Below are positions 35,142 to 43,495 of a stretch of DNA of 64,000 nucleotides, one piece after another. Source of the DNA: Poriferisocius sp965200775. GTDB lineage: Bacteria; Actinomycetota; Acidimicrobiia; Acidimicrobiales; Bin134. The stretch spans positions 1,240,001 through 1,304,000 of the forward strand of contig OZ241383.1 of NCBI GenBank assembly GCA_965200775.1, given 5' to 3'. The notes below the pieces were generated by a model, which did no database searches, was not told the origin of the DNA, and saw only the letters and a program-made list of their open reading frames with translations. Position numbers and translations under genes: made by a program. Positions within the stretch are counted from its first letter, which is position 1; every line of letters starts with the position of its first letter.

Positions 35142-36032
35142 ATGGATACGTTTGAAGGTAAAGCAGCAGTCATCACCGGCGGAGCCAGCGGAATGGGGCG
35201 GGCGATGGCCGACCGGTTCGGCTCAGCCGGTGCTCGCATCATGATCGCCGATGTCGAAGCGCCGGCTCTCGACGCCGCGGTGGTAGAAATGAACGACGCC
35301 GGTATCGACGCCTTCGGGGTGCTCACCGACGTGAGTTCAGAGACGGACATGGACGAGCTGGGCGAAGCTGCTCTGTCCCGGTTCGGACAGGTCAACGTGG
35401 TGTGCAACAACGCCGGCGTGGGCAGCGGCGGCACGATGGACGCCCTCACCACCGCCGACTGGCAGTGGATTCTGGGCGTGAACCTGTGGGGGGTGATCCA
35501 CGGCATCCGGGTGTTCCTCCCCCACCTTTTGGAGCACGGCGACGGCCACATCGTGAACACCGGATCAATCGCCGGGCACACCTCGTACCCCGGCATCGGC
35601 CCCTACAACGCTTCCAAGCACGCGGTGGTCACGATCTCCGAAACGCTCCACCACGAGCTTGCGGAGCAGGGCTCAACCGTCGGTGTGTCGGTGCTGTGCC
35701 CCGGGATCGTGAGAACCAACATCATCACCTCCGAACGCAACCGCCCGGAGACGTTGCGGTCACCGATAATCCCCCCCGACCCCACCCCTGAGGAGGTGGC
35801 ACGGGCCGAGTGGATGATGGCCATGTACGAAGACGCCGTTAAGCCCCCTGCCGTGGCCGAACTCGTGGAACAGGCGGTGCTCAACAACCAGTTCTACATC
35901 TGGACCGATTACGTGTATGCCGATGCCATCATCCAGCGTCACGAGGACATCAGGCTGGGCCGCAACCCCACCTTCCGAGGCCAGCTCATCGACGAGGACC
36001 AGACCCGAAAGGGTCCACAGGAAGCCGGCTGA
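35142..36032 (+). CDS. Short-chain dehydrogenase/reductase (SDR)
   Basis: A 296-residue SDR with TGGASGMG near residue 12, the acidic cofactor residue in MIADVEAP, NNAGVGSGG, the catalytic serine in NTGSIAGHTS and YNASKHAV. The tail beyond residue 215 is longer than in a minimal SDR and contains an Asp/Glu-rich stretch. Probably oxidises a hydroxy group of a lipid or ring intermediate. Start ATG 35142 follows the hydroxyacid dehydrogenase by 66 bases. Confidence 0.93.
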   Translation: MDTFEGKAAVITGGASGMGRAMADRFGSAGARIMIADVEAPALDAAVVEMNDAGIDAFGVLTDVSSETDMDELGEAALSRFGQVNVVCNNAGVGSGGTMDALTTADWQWILGVNLWGVIHGIRVFLPHLLEHGDGHIVNTGSIAGHTSYPGIGPYNASKHAVVTISETLHHELAEQGSTVGVSVLCPGIVRTNIITSERNRPETLRSPIIPPDPTPEEVARAEWMMAMYEDAVKPPAVAELVEQAVLNNQFYIWTDYVYADAIIQRHEDIRLGRNPTFRGQLIDEDQTRKGPQEAG

Positions 36033-36095
36033 CCAGTCTGACCTGATTGGAGCCAACCAAGATGGCGCAACGGGAACCGGCGGGGATGTTCACAT

Positions 36096-37454
36096 ATGGC
36101 TGAGGGGGTGGAGCGCTTCGACCTTGTGGTAGTGGGAACCGGGTCGGGCAACAGCGTGCTGACCTCCGACTTCGACCAGTGGCGGGTGGCGCTGATCGAG
36201 CGAGACGTGTTCGGGGGCACCTGCCTCAACCGGGGCTGCATTCCGTCGAAGATGTTCGTGTACGCCGCCGACATGGCCCACCAGGCCGGGCGCACCGGGC
36301 ATCTGGGGGTGGATACCTCATTGGACGGGGTGCGCTGGCCCAACATCGTAGACCGGGTGTTCGGGCGCATCGACCCCATCGCCCGGGGCGGGGAGGACTA
36401 CCGCCACAGCCTCGACAACGTAACCGTTTTCAACGGGGACGCCCGGTTCGTCGGCCACAAAGCCATCGAGGTGAACGGCCAACAGATCACCGGGGACCAC
36501 ATCGTGCTGGCTGCCGGGGCCCGTTCTTTCGTGCCCCCGATTACCGGGCTCGACAAGGTGCCGTATCACACCTCCGACACCATCATGCGCCTGGAGGTTC
36601 TTCCCGAACGCCTGGTGATTTTGGGCGGGGGCTACATCGCCGCCGAGCTGGGCCACGTATTCGAAGCCATGGGAGTGTCGGTATCCATCGTGAACCGTTC
36701 CGAGCAACTCCTGCGGGCCGAGGACGAGGACGTGTCGGCCGCGTTCACCGAGATAATGGGCCAGCGCATGGACTGCGCGCTGGGCTCCCCCATCACTGAA
36801 GTGGCCCTCGACGGCTCGGGGATTGCTGTCCACACCGAAGCCCGAACGGTGAGCGGTGACGTGTTGTTGGTGGCCACCGGTCGGGTGCCCAACGGTGAGC
36901 AACTCGCGGTGACCCGGTCGGGGGTGGAGCTTGACCCTGGCGGCTACGTGGTCACCGACGAGCATTTGCGCACCGGGGTCGAGGGGGTTTGGGCCCTGGG
37001 CGACATCTGCCATGCCGCCCAGCTCAAGCACACCGCCAACGAGGACACACGGGTGGTCGCCCACAACATCGCCAATCCCGACGACCTGCGCCGCCCCGAC
37101 CACTCCGGCATTCCCCACGCCGTGTTCGCTCACCCCCAAGTGGCCGCGGTGGGAGCAACCGAGCAGGCCCTCCGGGCCGAGGGCCGGCCGTACCTCAGGG
37201 CCGTCCGCCCTTATTCCGACACCGCTTACGGCTGGGCCATGGAGGACACCACCAGCTTCGCCAAGGTGCTGGCCGACCCCGAAACCCGCCGCCTGCTCGG
37301 TGCCCACATCATCGGCCCCCAAGCCCCCACCCTCATCCAACAGCTCATCCAGGGGATGCAGTTCGGCCTCACCGTCGACGAGATGGCCCGGGGTCAGCTC
37401 TACATCCACCCCGCTCTCACCGAGGTGGTCGAACAGGCCCTACTGGAGCTATAG
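36096..37454 (+). CDS. mtr: Mycothione reductase
   Basis: A 452-residue flavoprotein disulfide reductase. The redox pair is Cys43/Cys48 in GGTCLNRGCIPSKMFVYAAD. The FAD motif VVVGTGSGNS is at residues 11-20, the NADPH-binding glycine motif is in LGGGYIAAELGHVF, and the partner His-Glu is in HPALTEVVEQ. The FVYAA wording after the redox motif and the short N-terminus point to mycothione rather than glutathione or lipoamide reductase. It keeps mycothiol reduced and marks the host as an actinobacterium. Confidence 0.9.
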   Translation: MAEGVERFDLVVVGTGSGNSVLTSDFDQWRVALIERDVFGGTCLNRGCIPSKMFVYAADMAHQAGRTGHLGVDTSLDGVRWPNIVDRVFGRIDPIARGGEDYRHSLDNVTVFNGDARFVGHKAIEVNGQQITGDHIVLAAGARSFVPPITGLDKVPYHTSDTIMRLEVLPERLVILGGGYIAAELGHVFEAMGVSVSIVNRSEQLLRAEDEDVSAAFTEIMGQRMDCALGSPITEVALDGSGIAVHTEARTVSGDVLLVATGRVPNGEQLAVTRSGVELDPGGYVVTDEHLRTGVEGVWALGDICHAAQLKHTANEDTRVVAHNIANPDDLRRPDHSGIPHAVFAHPQVAAVGATEQALRAEGRPYLRAVRPYSDTAYGWAMEDTTSFAKVLADPETRRLLGAHIIGPQAPTLIQQLIQGMQFGLTVDEMARGQLYIHPALTEVVEQALLEL

Positions 37455-37600
37455 GCACTACGACCCGGGCCCTGCACCCTTCGGCATCGCCGGCCCTAGC
37501 TCACCCGGCTGCTGCCATCGCTCCTTGCCCACATCTGCCGAAGAATGAATTTGCCGCTTCGCCTGAACTTGCCACGATCTCCCGGTAGGCTTCTTGGGTC

Positions 37601-38137
37601 ATGCCGAACGACGAATCCAACTCCGAGAGCCAGCCTCCAACCAACACTCCTGAGGTCTACAAGTTCATTTATGAGAATGCACAGCAAGCGATGGATGAGC
37701 AGATGACTTCTCTTCGTGAAATGCGCCAAAGCTCCAGCCAGCTAATCACAGTGTCCGCACTTGTTGCAGGACTAATCGTCGGGATCGCCCTTAGGTTCGA
37801 CCTTTCTTCCGAAATCACAGCAACAGGGGTGTCGGGCTTTATTCTCTTGTTCGTCGGAGTCATCTCTATCGGGATTTTTGGAATGGCAGTATGGTGGCCA
37901 ACAAACTGGTGGGCAAACGCCAATGCCCAACTACTCATGAACTATTACGGGGAGGGAAGCAATCCGGCGACTATCTCCGAAATACATAGGGATCTTGCGC
38001 TATGGCTGTCACAGAATGCAGAAGAGAATCGGTATACTAATTCTAGGAAGTCAATATGGCTTCGTGCCGGGATAGTCTTGCTGATAATCGAGATGATTGG
38101 TTCATCTATAATTTTATCCGACATAATGATATTTTAG
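37601..38137 (+). CDS. Three-helix membrane protein of unknown function
   Basis: A 178-residue protein that I do not recognise. An N-terminal polar/amphipathic region (residues 1-46, with an alpha-helical YKFIYENAQQAMDEQM part) is followed by membrane helices near 48-66, 76-99 and 153-176; the WWPTNWWANANAQ loop and a soluble segment lie between helices 2 and 3. The plan resembles small membrane effectors of the SLATT or Pycsar type, but no motif proves it. Codon use is less GC-biased than in its neighbours, which suggests recent acquisition. It is followed closely by a 55-residue gene. Confidence 0.75.
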   Translation: MPNDESNSESQPPTNTPEVYKFIYENAQQAMDEQMTSLREMRQSSSQLITVSALVAGLIVGIALRFDLSSEITATGVSGFILLFVGVISIGIFGMAVWWPTNWWANANAQLLMNYYGEGSNPATISEIHRDLALWLSQNAEENRYTNSRKSIWLRAGIVLLIIEMIGSSIILSDIMIF

Positions 38138-38149
38138 GAGAACATCAAG

Positions 38150-38317
38150 ATGGGGAAAACACCAGAGAGCGGTTCAGGGGGTGCGGAGAAGGCTCCAAAG
38201 CGTCCTCCCACAAGCAACCCAGACAAAGCTCAACCGAGCCGACCCAATCCATATGTGTCAATGAAGCGCAGCAAGGAGGCTGCCGAAGCGGATCGGCGCA
38301 TGCATCGCCGGCCCTAG
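38150..38317 (+). CDS. Small basic hypothetical protein (55 residues)
   Basis: ATG 38150 with AGGAGAA six bases upstream opens a 55-codon frame ending at TAG 38317. The product starts MGKTPESGSGGAEKAPKRPP and is rich in Lys, Arg, Pro and Ser with no hydrophobic stretch, so it should be soluble and probably disordered, possibly nucleic-acid or lipid binding. It begins 12 bases after the three-helix membrane protein, and the good ribosome site makes co-translation likely. Function unknown; its partner is probably the membrane protein. Confidence 0.6.
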   Translation: MGKTPESGSGGAEKAPKRPPTSNPDKAQPSRPNPYVSMKRSKEAAEADRRMHRRP

Positions 38318-38460
38318 GCACTGAAATTCAGGTGGGGCTCCAGAAAGCGGCTGGGGTTGGCGTAGTAGCCCACCCATAAGTGTTCTCGGGCCAGGGAGCG
38401 GGTCACGTACAACAGGCACTGGCTCCCTTGGCAAGAGAGCCAGTGCTGCTGGCAGTCTTG
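38314..38460 (-). pseudogene. In-frame protein-like stretch behind the coiled-coil gene stop (gene remnant or read-through tail)
   Basis: Directly after the TAG of the coiled-coil gene, the same frame continues for 48 codons to a second TAG at 38316-38314. The sequence is protein-like (LLYVTRSLAREHLWVGYYAN) with GC-rich third positions typical of this genome, although nothing else codes here. It may be the C-terminal end of a decayed gene, or a tail once joined to the coiled coil. LLYV-x-R-x-L-A-R-E-H-L faintly recalls the end of UvrD-like helicases; this is not firm. Confidence 0.4.
38416..38446 (-). terminator. Hairpin just downstream of the coiled-coil gene
   Basis: GCACTGGCTC at 38416-38425 pairs with GAGCCAGTGC at 38437-38446, and three more pairs form inside after one mismatch. 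It starts 15 bases after the stop at 38461 on the minus strand. The run of T after it is short (CTGTTGT), so it is a weak terminator candidate. Confidence 0.45.
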
Positions 38461-38745
38461 CTAGCCGGCGGCTTGGGCCAGTCGGTATTTTTCGAGCCGA
38501 TCGACCCTGGCACTCGCCATTGCGGTGGTCTCACGGATGAAGGCAAGTTGCTGAGTGTGGGCTTCCTGGGTCACTTGGACTTCCCTTACCTGCTTACCCA
38601 AACCCCTGATCTCGTTGCCGAGGTCGGTGCGGATGCTCCTAGCCTCTTCGCGTAGCTCAGCGCGGATGCTCCTGGCCTCTTCGTGAAGCTCAGCGCGGAT
38701 GCTCCTAGCTTCCTTGTATAGCTCGGTTGCTAGTTCCATGGGCAT
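38461..38745 (-). CDS. Repeat-containing coiled-coil protein
   Basis: A 94-residue protein (95 if GTG 38748 is used) made almost wholly of predicted helix. An 11-residue unit, EEARSIRAEL plus one, is repeated three times at residues about 11-43, encoded by 33-base DNA repeats. The second half (GKQVREVQVTQEAHTQQLAF) continues the heptad pattern. It has no catalytic motif. The start lies four bases after the dioxygenase stop, so the two are coupled. Small coiled coils of this kind are common in actinobacteria and often unassigned. Confidence 0.65.
   Translation of the reverse strand: MPMELATELYKEARSIRAELHEEARSIRAELREEARSIRTDLGNEIRGLGKQVREVQVTQEAHTQQLAFIRETTAMASARVDRLEKYRLAQAAG
38629..38727 (-). 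repeat. Three 33-base tandem repeats inside the coiled-coil gene
   Basis: Units begin at 38629, 38662 and 38695 on the plus strand, each starting GCGGATGCTCCT; the third is diverged at its end. They encode an 11-residue helical unit, so their number could vary without breaking the frame. Confidence 0.85.
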
Positions 38746-38749
38746 CACC

Positions 38750-39550
38750 CTACAGGGAGGGTGCGACAGTTCCCGGCGAGGGGTCGAAGATGGTAACTCG
38801 GTGGATGCGGCGGTGCTCGGTGCCGTAGTCGTTTATGGCGTAGTGCATGGTGCAGCGGTTGTCCCACAGGGCGGCGTCGCCGGCGCTCCACTGCCACCGC
38901 ACGACGTATTCGGGCTGCTCCATGTGGTCGCACAGCAGGGTCAGCAGATGGCGGGCCTCTAGGGGGCTCAGCCCGTTCAGCCCCGATGTCCAGCCCCGGT
39001 TCACGAACAGCACCCGCTGGCCGGTGTCAGGGTGTACCGCTACCACCGGGTGGTCGGTGGTCTCGGTTAGCCCGGGCCGCCCGTGTCGAGCGGTGAGACC
39101 CTCGATGGCGGCCTTGATCGGCTCGGACAGGCCCTCGTAGGCGGCCTGGGTGTTGGCCCACATGGTGTCGCCGCCGTTGGGCGGGGAGATCTTCATCGAC
39201 AGCAGCGAACCCAGAGGGGGCTGGCGGGCGAACGTCACGTCGGTGTGCCAGAAACTGGCCCGGGAGTTCGCATTCGAGCTGTCCAACACCAGGATGCGCC
39301 CCTCGTCGTCCACCGTCACATGGCTGCGATGGTCGGTATCGTCGTTGCTGACCGCGGCCAGCTCACCGAACACCGCTCCCAAGGCCACATGCTGCTCGTC
39401 GCTCAAATGGATCCGGGGGAAGAAAAGCACCTTGTGGGCCCAGAATGCCTCCCTCAACTCTGTTGCCACCGAGTCGTCGAGCCGGTCGGGGTCAACCCCC
39501 TCCACCGTCGCCCCAAGCGCCGCAGGCAGGGCCGTGACCTTGATACTCAT
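38750..39550 (-). CDS. TauD/TfdA-family 2-oxoglutarate/Fe(II) dioxygenase
   Basis: A 266-residue dioxygenase. The iron triad is His102-x-Asp104 in SFWHTDVTF and His236 in WDNRCTMHYA, with the 2-oxoglutarate arginine near residue 247-251 (EHRRIHRVTIF). Relatives hydroxylate taurine, alkyl sulfates, phenoxyacetates or other small acids. The ATG 39550 is preferred over the TTG eight codons upstream. The upstream gap holds short CAATGCTCT repeats. A CoA ligase lies behind it on the same strand, and the coiled-coil gene follows closely. Confidence 0.93.
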   Translation of the reverse strand: MSIKVTALPAALGATVEGVDPDRLDDSVATELREAFWAHKVLFFPRIHLSDEQHVALGAVFGELAAVSNDDTDHRSHVTVDDEGRILVLDSSNANSRASFWHTDVTFARQPPLGSLLSMKISPPNGGDTMWANTQAAYEGLSEPIKAAIEGLTARHGRPGLTETTDHPVVAVHPDTGQRVLFVNRGWTSGLNGLSPLEARHLLTLLCDHMEQPEYVVRWQWSAGDAALWDNRCTMHYAINDYGTEHRRIHRVTIFDPSPGTVAPSL

Positions 39551-39570
39551 CGCTTCATACTCCCCGTTTG

Positions 39571-39634
39571 CCAATGCTCTCCGTCTGGTAGTGCTCTTCG
39601 TTAGTCAATGCTCTTGGATTGTCAATGCTCCCAG
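39571..39634. repeat. Short CAATGCTC repeats before the CoA ligase stop
   Basis: CAATGCTCT or CAATGCTCC occurs three times, near 39572, 39606 and 39623, in the 85-base gap between the dioxygenase start and the ligase stop. The role is unknown; it may be slippage debris. Confidence 0.5.
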
Positions 39635-39635
39635 G

Positions 39636-41258
39636 TTAGGAACCAGCCGACTGCGAGTCGAGTACGAACCGCCGGGCCCACTTGTAGTCGGGCTTGCCGT
39701 TGGCCCCCCTGCGCACCGAGTCGGTCCGGACAATGGTCTTGGGGAGCTTGTAGGCGGCCAAGCGGGTGCGGGCGTCGGCGATGATGTCGGCGTCGGCAAC
39801 GTCGCTAACCACCTCGGCTACCGCGGTAACCGCCTCTCCCCACTTGGGGTCCGGAATCCCCACCACCAGGCAATCGGCCACCGCAGGATGGGCCTTGACC
39901 GCTTCCTCCACCTCCTCGGGGTAGATCTTCTCGCCCCCACTGTTGATGCAGGCCGAGCCCCGGCCCAGCAACACGATGGTGCCGTCGGACTCGACGGTGG
40001 CCCAGTCGCCGGGCACGGCCCACCGCCGCCCACCGATGGTGCGAAAAGTCTCCGCCGTCTTTTCCGGGTCCTTGTAGTAGCCGAGGGGGATGGGACCGCC
40101 CACCGCCAGAATCCCCGGCTGTGCCGAACCGGGCTCCGTCGGGCTGCCGTCCTCGTTGAACACCGCAGCGTTTTCCCCCAAGGTGAACTGGGCGGTGGCC
40201 GACCCGCTGTTGCGGTCGCTGATCCGCATGGCTGTGCCTGTGCCCTCGCTGGAGCCGAGGGAGTCCACCAGCTTCATGTTCTTGTGGGCCAGCAGGGCTT
40301 GCTTCACCGGCTCGCTCCAAATCACCCCCGACGACATAATCATGAACACCGACGACAGGTCGTAGGGCGCCCCCCGGCTTACGGCGGCGTCCAGCGCATC
40401 GGCCATCGGCCGCCCGAAGGCGTCACCCACGATGGTGAGAACGGTGGCCCGGTCACGCTCGACGCACCGCCACAGTGCATCGGCATCGAAGCTGCGCTCG
40501 GGCATGGTGATCACCGCCCCACCCTGAGTGAAAGTAGCCAGGGCCACGATGCCGGCGGTGCCGTGCATAAGCGGGGAGGCGGCCAGCTGGCGGCTCACCC
40601 GGTTGCTGTTGTAGATCGCGGCGATGCTGGACTTCACCTGCTCGGGAGTCTCGGGGACAGCCAGCCCCAACGCCCGATACGAGTTGGCCATGCTGCCCAA
40701 CAGCGACTCATGGGGCCACATGACCCCCTTGGGATTGCCGGTGGTGCCTCCGGTATAGAGGATCCAAAGGTCGTCGGAACTGCGAGCGATGGGTGGGGCC
40801 GGATCGTGGGCGGCGATCAGCTCCTCGTAGTCCACAGCCCAATCGGGTACCGGATCGCTGGGGCTGCCGACCTGGATCGCTGCCCGCAGAAGGGGCAGAT
40901 CGGCGCGGGCCCTGTCCAATCGGTCGGCCAACTCGGCCGAGAAGAACACCGCCTTGGCATCGGCGTCGGCCAGCAGGTGGCGCAGCTCGGCGGCCAGGTA
41001 GCGGTAGTTCACGTTGCAGGGAGCAGCTCGAGCCTTGAACGCCCCGAAGGTGGCCTCGCAGTAGGGGTTGCCGTTGTGGAGATACAGGCCCACGTTCTCG
41101 CCGGCGCCGATTCCGAACCTCCCGAGGGCAGCGGCCAGCCGAGCGGCCCGGTCCTCGAACTCCCGCCACGTTCGGGTGATCGGGTGGCACACCACCGCAT
41201 CGGCGTCCGGTACGGCCTCGGCGGCGGCTTCCCAGGCGGTGGCCAGATTCAGGGGCAC
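39636..41258 (-). CDS. AMP-forming acyl-CoA synthetase (FadD-like)
   Basis: A roughly 540-residue ligase. Motifs are the P-loop WILYTGGTTGNPKGVMWPH, the adenylate site LGSSEGTGTAMR, GDWATVESDGTIVLLGRGS, SGGEKIYPEEVEEAV and the terminal lysine region RRGANGKPDYKWA. The YTGGTTGNPKGVMWPH form is common in actinobacterial FadD4/FadD17-like ligases acting on sterol or ring acids. The start is uncertain: GTG 41258 or TTG 41270 give a normal N-terminus, and neither has a good ribosome site. A longer frame to 41636 runs antisense through the divergent ligase and is not used. Confidence 0.9.
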   Translation of the reverse strand: MPLNLATAWEAAAEAVPDADAVVCHPITRTWREFEDRAARLAAALGRFGIGAGENVGLYLHNGNPYCEATFGAFKARAAPCNVNYRYLAAELRHLLADADAKAVFFSAELADRLDRARADLPLLRAAIQVGSPSDPVPDWAVDYEELIAAHDPAPPIARSSDDLWILYTGGTTGNPKGVMWPHESLLGSMANSYRALGLAVPETPEQVKSSIAAIYNSNRVSRQLAASPLMHGTAGIVALATFTQGGAVITMPERSFDADALWRCVERDRATVLTIVGDAFGRPMADALDAAVSRGAPYDLSSVFMIMSSGVIWSEPVKQALLAHKNMKLVDSLGSSEGTGTAMRISDRNSGSATAQFTLGENAAVFNEDGSPTEPGSAQPGILAVGGPIPLGYYKDPEKTAETFRTIGGRRWAVPGDWATVESDGTIVLLGRGSACINSGGEKIYPEEVEEAVKAHPAVADCLVVGIPDPKWGEAVTAVAEVVSDVADADIIADARTRLAAYKLPKTIVRTDSVRRGANGKPDYKWARRFVLDSQSAGS

Positions 41259-41279
41259 GAAGGGTGACAATATCGCTGT

Positions 41280-42788
41280 GTGAACCCGACCGTTCGACCC
41301 GACGCCATCCACTTCCCCACCGGTTCCAAACCCGACGACCACAACTTGGTGGCCGAGGTGAGCCTCCCGGCGGCATGGGCCCGGCGCTGGGCGGCCCAGT
41401 CGGACAAGCCGGTCCTGTGGGATGCTGCCTTTGGGTGGACAACCTGCGGGGAGCTGGCCCGGCGCACCGCGGCAGCGGCTGGGCGGCTCTACGGGGCAGG
41501 ACTCCGCAAGGGCGACCGGATCATCCTGTCGGCAGGGGCTTCGGTTGACCTGGTGGTGGCTCACGTGGCCGCTCTGCGCCTGGGGTTGATCGTGGTTCCG
41601 GTGAACGGGGCCTACCAACAGGGCGAGCTGGCCCACATCGTCGGCGACTCCGAGCCACGGGCCGCGGTGGTTGACAGGCCCGAGTGGGTGCGTTGGCTGG
41701 CCGAGCTGGCCCCGGAAATGACCGTCGTTTCACCCCGTCTCGATCTGGACGACGGCGAGCCCCCGAGCCTCGATCGGCTGTCGAGCGGCGACCCCGCCCT
41801 GTTGGGCTACACCTCGGGCACCACCGGCGTGCCCAAGGCCGCGGTGCTGACCCATGGGAACCTGCTGGCCGGAGCCGAATCGGTCCGCATTGCCTGGCGG
41901 TGGAGCGCCGACGATCGCCTGGTGCTGGCCCTTCCCCTGTTCCACATGCACGGCCTGGGGGTGGGGCTGCACGGCACGCTGTTGGCTCGGGCCTCGGCGG
42001 TGCTGCTCGACGGCTTCTCCCCCGAAGCGGTGCTGGACGCGGCCCAGGCCCACAACGCCACGCTGTTCTTCGGCGTGCCCACCATGTACACCCGGCTGGC
42101 CCAGTCGAGCCGCATAGGGGAGCTGTCCACCTTGCGGCTGTGCGTGGCGGGCTCGGCTGCACTGTCGGCCGACCTGCACCGCCAACTGGAGGAAGCAGCC
42201 GGCGTGCGGGTGCTGGAGCGCTACGGCATGACCGAAACCATCATGTTGGTGTCCAACCCCCACGACGGTGAACGTCGAGCGGGAACCGTGGGGTTCCCCC
42301 TGCCCAGCGTGGAACTTCGGCTCGCCCCCGAAACCGGCGAGGTTCAGGTGCGGGGACCCAACGTGTTCGCCGGGTACTGGCGGCGTCCCGACGCCACCGC
42401 CGAGGCGTTCGATCCCGACGGCTGGTTCCGCACCGGCGACCTGGGCGAGTTCGACGAGGCGGGCTACCTGCGACTGCGAGGACGGGCCAAGGAGCTGGTC
42501 ATCTCCGGGGGGCTGAACGTGTATCCCCGGGAAGTGGAGGACGCCCTCCGAACGCACTCAGAGGTTGAGGACGTGGCGATAACCGGCACCCCCGACCCGG
42601 AATGGGGCGAGTTGGTAACAGCATGGGTGGTGCCTGCTCCCGACTCGGCTCCCACCCTGGAAAAGCTGCGGGCTCATCTCGACGACCGGTGCGCCCCGTT
42701 CAAGCACCCTCGGCTGCTGCACCTGGTTGACGCCCTCCCACGCAACGCGCTGGGCAAGGTGCAAAAGCACCGTTTGGAATCGCCGTAG
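41280..42788 (+). CDS. Malonyl-CoA-synthetase-like AMP-forming ligase (MatB type)
   Basis: A 502-residue ligase. The block RYGMTETIMLVSNPHDGERRAGTVGFPLP is close to the hallmark region of malonyl-CoA synthetase, and LALPLFHMHGLGVGLHGTLLARA and GYWRRPDATAEAFDPDGWFRTGD also fit MatB. The P-loop is YTSGTTGVPKAAVLTH. It should turn malonate, methylmalonate or a related diacid into its CoA ester. The start GTG 41280 is followed by possible later ones near 41356. It is divergent from the other ligase with almost no space between their starts. Confidence 0.88.
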   Translation: MNPTVRPDAIHFPTGSKPDDHNLVAEVSLPAAWARRWAAQSDKPVLWDAAFGWTTCGELARRTAAAAGRLYGAGLRKGDRIILSAGASVDLVVAHVAALRLGLIVVPVNGAYQQGELAHIVGDSEPRAAVVDRPEWVRWLAELAPEMTVVSPRLDLDDGEPPSLDRLSSGDPALLGYTSGTTGVPKAAVLTHGNLLAGAESVRIAWRWSADDRLVLALPLFHMHGLGVGLHGTLLARASAVLLDGFSPEAVLDAAQAHNATLFFGVPTMYTRLAQSSRIGELSTLRLCVAGSAALSADLHRQLEEAAGVRVLERYGMTETIMLVSNPHDGERRAGTVGFPLPSVELRLAPETGEVQVRGPNVFAGYWRRPDATAEAFDPDGWFRTGDLGEFDEAGYLRLRGRAKELVISGGLNVYPREVEDALRTHSEVEDVAITGTPDPEWGELVTAWVVPAPDSAPTLEKLRAHLDDRCAPFKHPRLLHLVDALPRNALGKVQKHRLESP

Positions 42789-42901
42789 CCTCCCGAACAC
42801 CCAGACCCGCGCCCCGCGACGAATCAGCCCGGCCCGGACACTAAGAAAGCAGAGACCCCGATATCCTGGCCTTCTCGTTGGCGGAGAGAGCTTACGAAAC
42901 G

Positions 42902-43495
42902 GTGAGTACCACCCATGTTGAGCTTGACGGAGCGACTGCTCCTGAACTCCATCGTGCTGCATCCTCGACCGTGAACAAAGAAAGAGCCTTCGAAAGCCTG
43001 TACCGCGCCAACTATGGCTACATCTATCGCTACTGCTACCGCCGAACGGGTAACGTCAGCGACGCAGAAGACATCTCCGTGGAGGTCTTCGTCCTCGCTT
43101 GGCGCCGCTTCGACCAGATCGCCGGCTACATGTCGCCTTTGGCCTGGCTCTACTCGGTTGCCTACCGGACCATCGCGAACCACCGGCGAGGTCGCCAGAG
43201 ATTCCAACGACTCTTGGACCGCAAGCGGAACGACGCCGAGGCCTCAAACACGGTCGGTGACCACGCCGAATGGATCGCCTGCGATCTCGACGCGAAGGCA
43301 GACGCCCAGCGGTTCATGTCGACGCTGGACGATATGGACAAGGAAATCTTGCGCCTCATGGCGTGGGAGCAGCTCTCAGCGGCCGAAATAGCGGAAGTCA
43401 TCGGGATCAAGGAAGGGAGCGTGCGGAGCCGGTTATTCCGCCTTCGACGCTCCCTGCGCCTCAACGGCGAGCAGGAAGGACCCGACTGTGCCTGA
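42902..43495 (+). CDS. ECF-type RNA polymerase sigma factor
   Basis: A 197-residue sigma-70 family factor of the extracytoplasmic-function class. Region 2 is YGYIYRYCYRRTGNVSDAEDISVEVFVLAWRRF and region 4 is LSAAEIAEVIGIKEGSVRSRLFRLRRSLR. The start is unsettled: GTG 42902 has GGAGAGAG 11 bases upstream, while TTG 42878 would add eight residues. Its end overlaps the next gene by eight bases, so it is coupled to a membrane protein that may act as its regulator. Confidence 0.92.
   Translation: MSTTHVELDGATAPELHRAASSTVNKERAFESLYRANYGYIYRYCYRRTGNVSDAEDISVEVFVLAWRRFDQIAGYMSPLAWLYSVAYRTIANHRRGRQRFQRLLDRKRNDAEASNTVGDHAEWIACDLDAKADAQRFMSTLDDMDKEILRLMAWEQLSAAEIAEVIGIKEGSVRSRLFRLRRSLRLNGEQEGPDCA

Noticed and set aside
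39150..41267. A 705-codon plus-strand frame opposite the dioxygenase and ligase
   Set aside because: It covers two well-supported minus-strand genes and shows no family motif.
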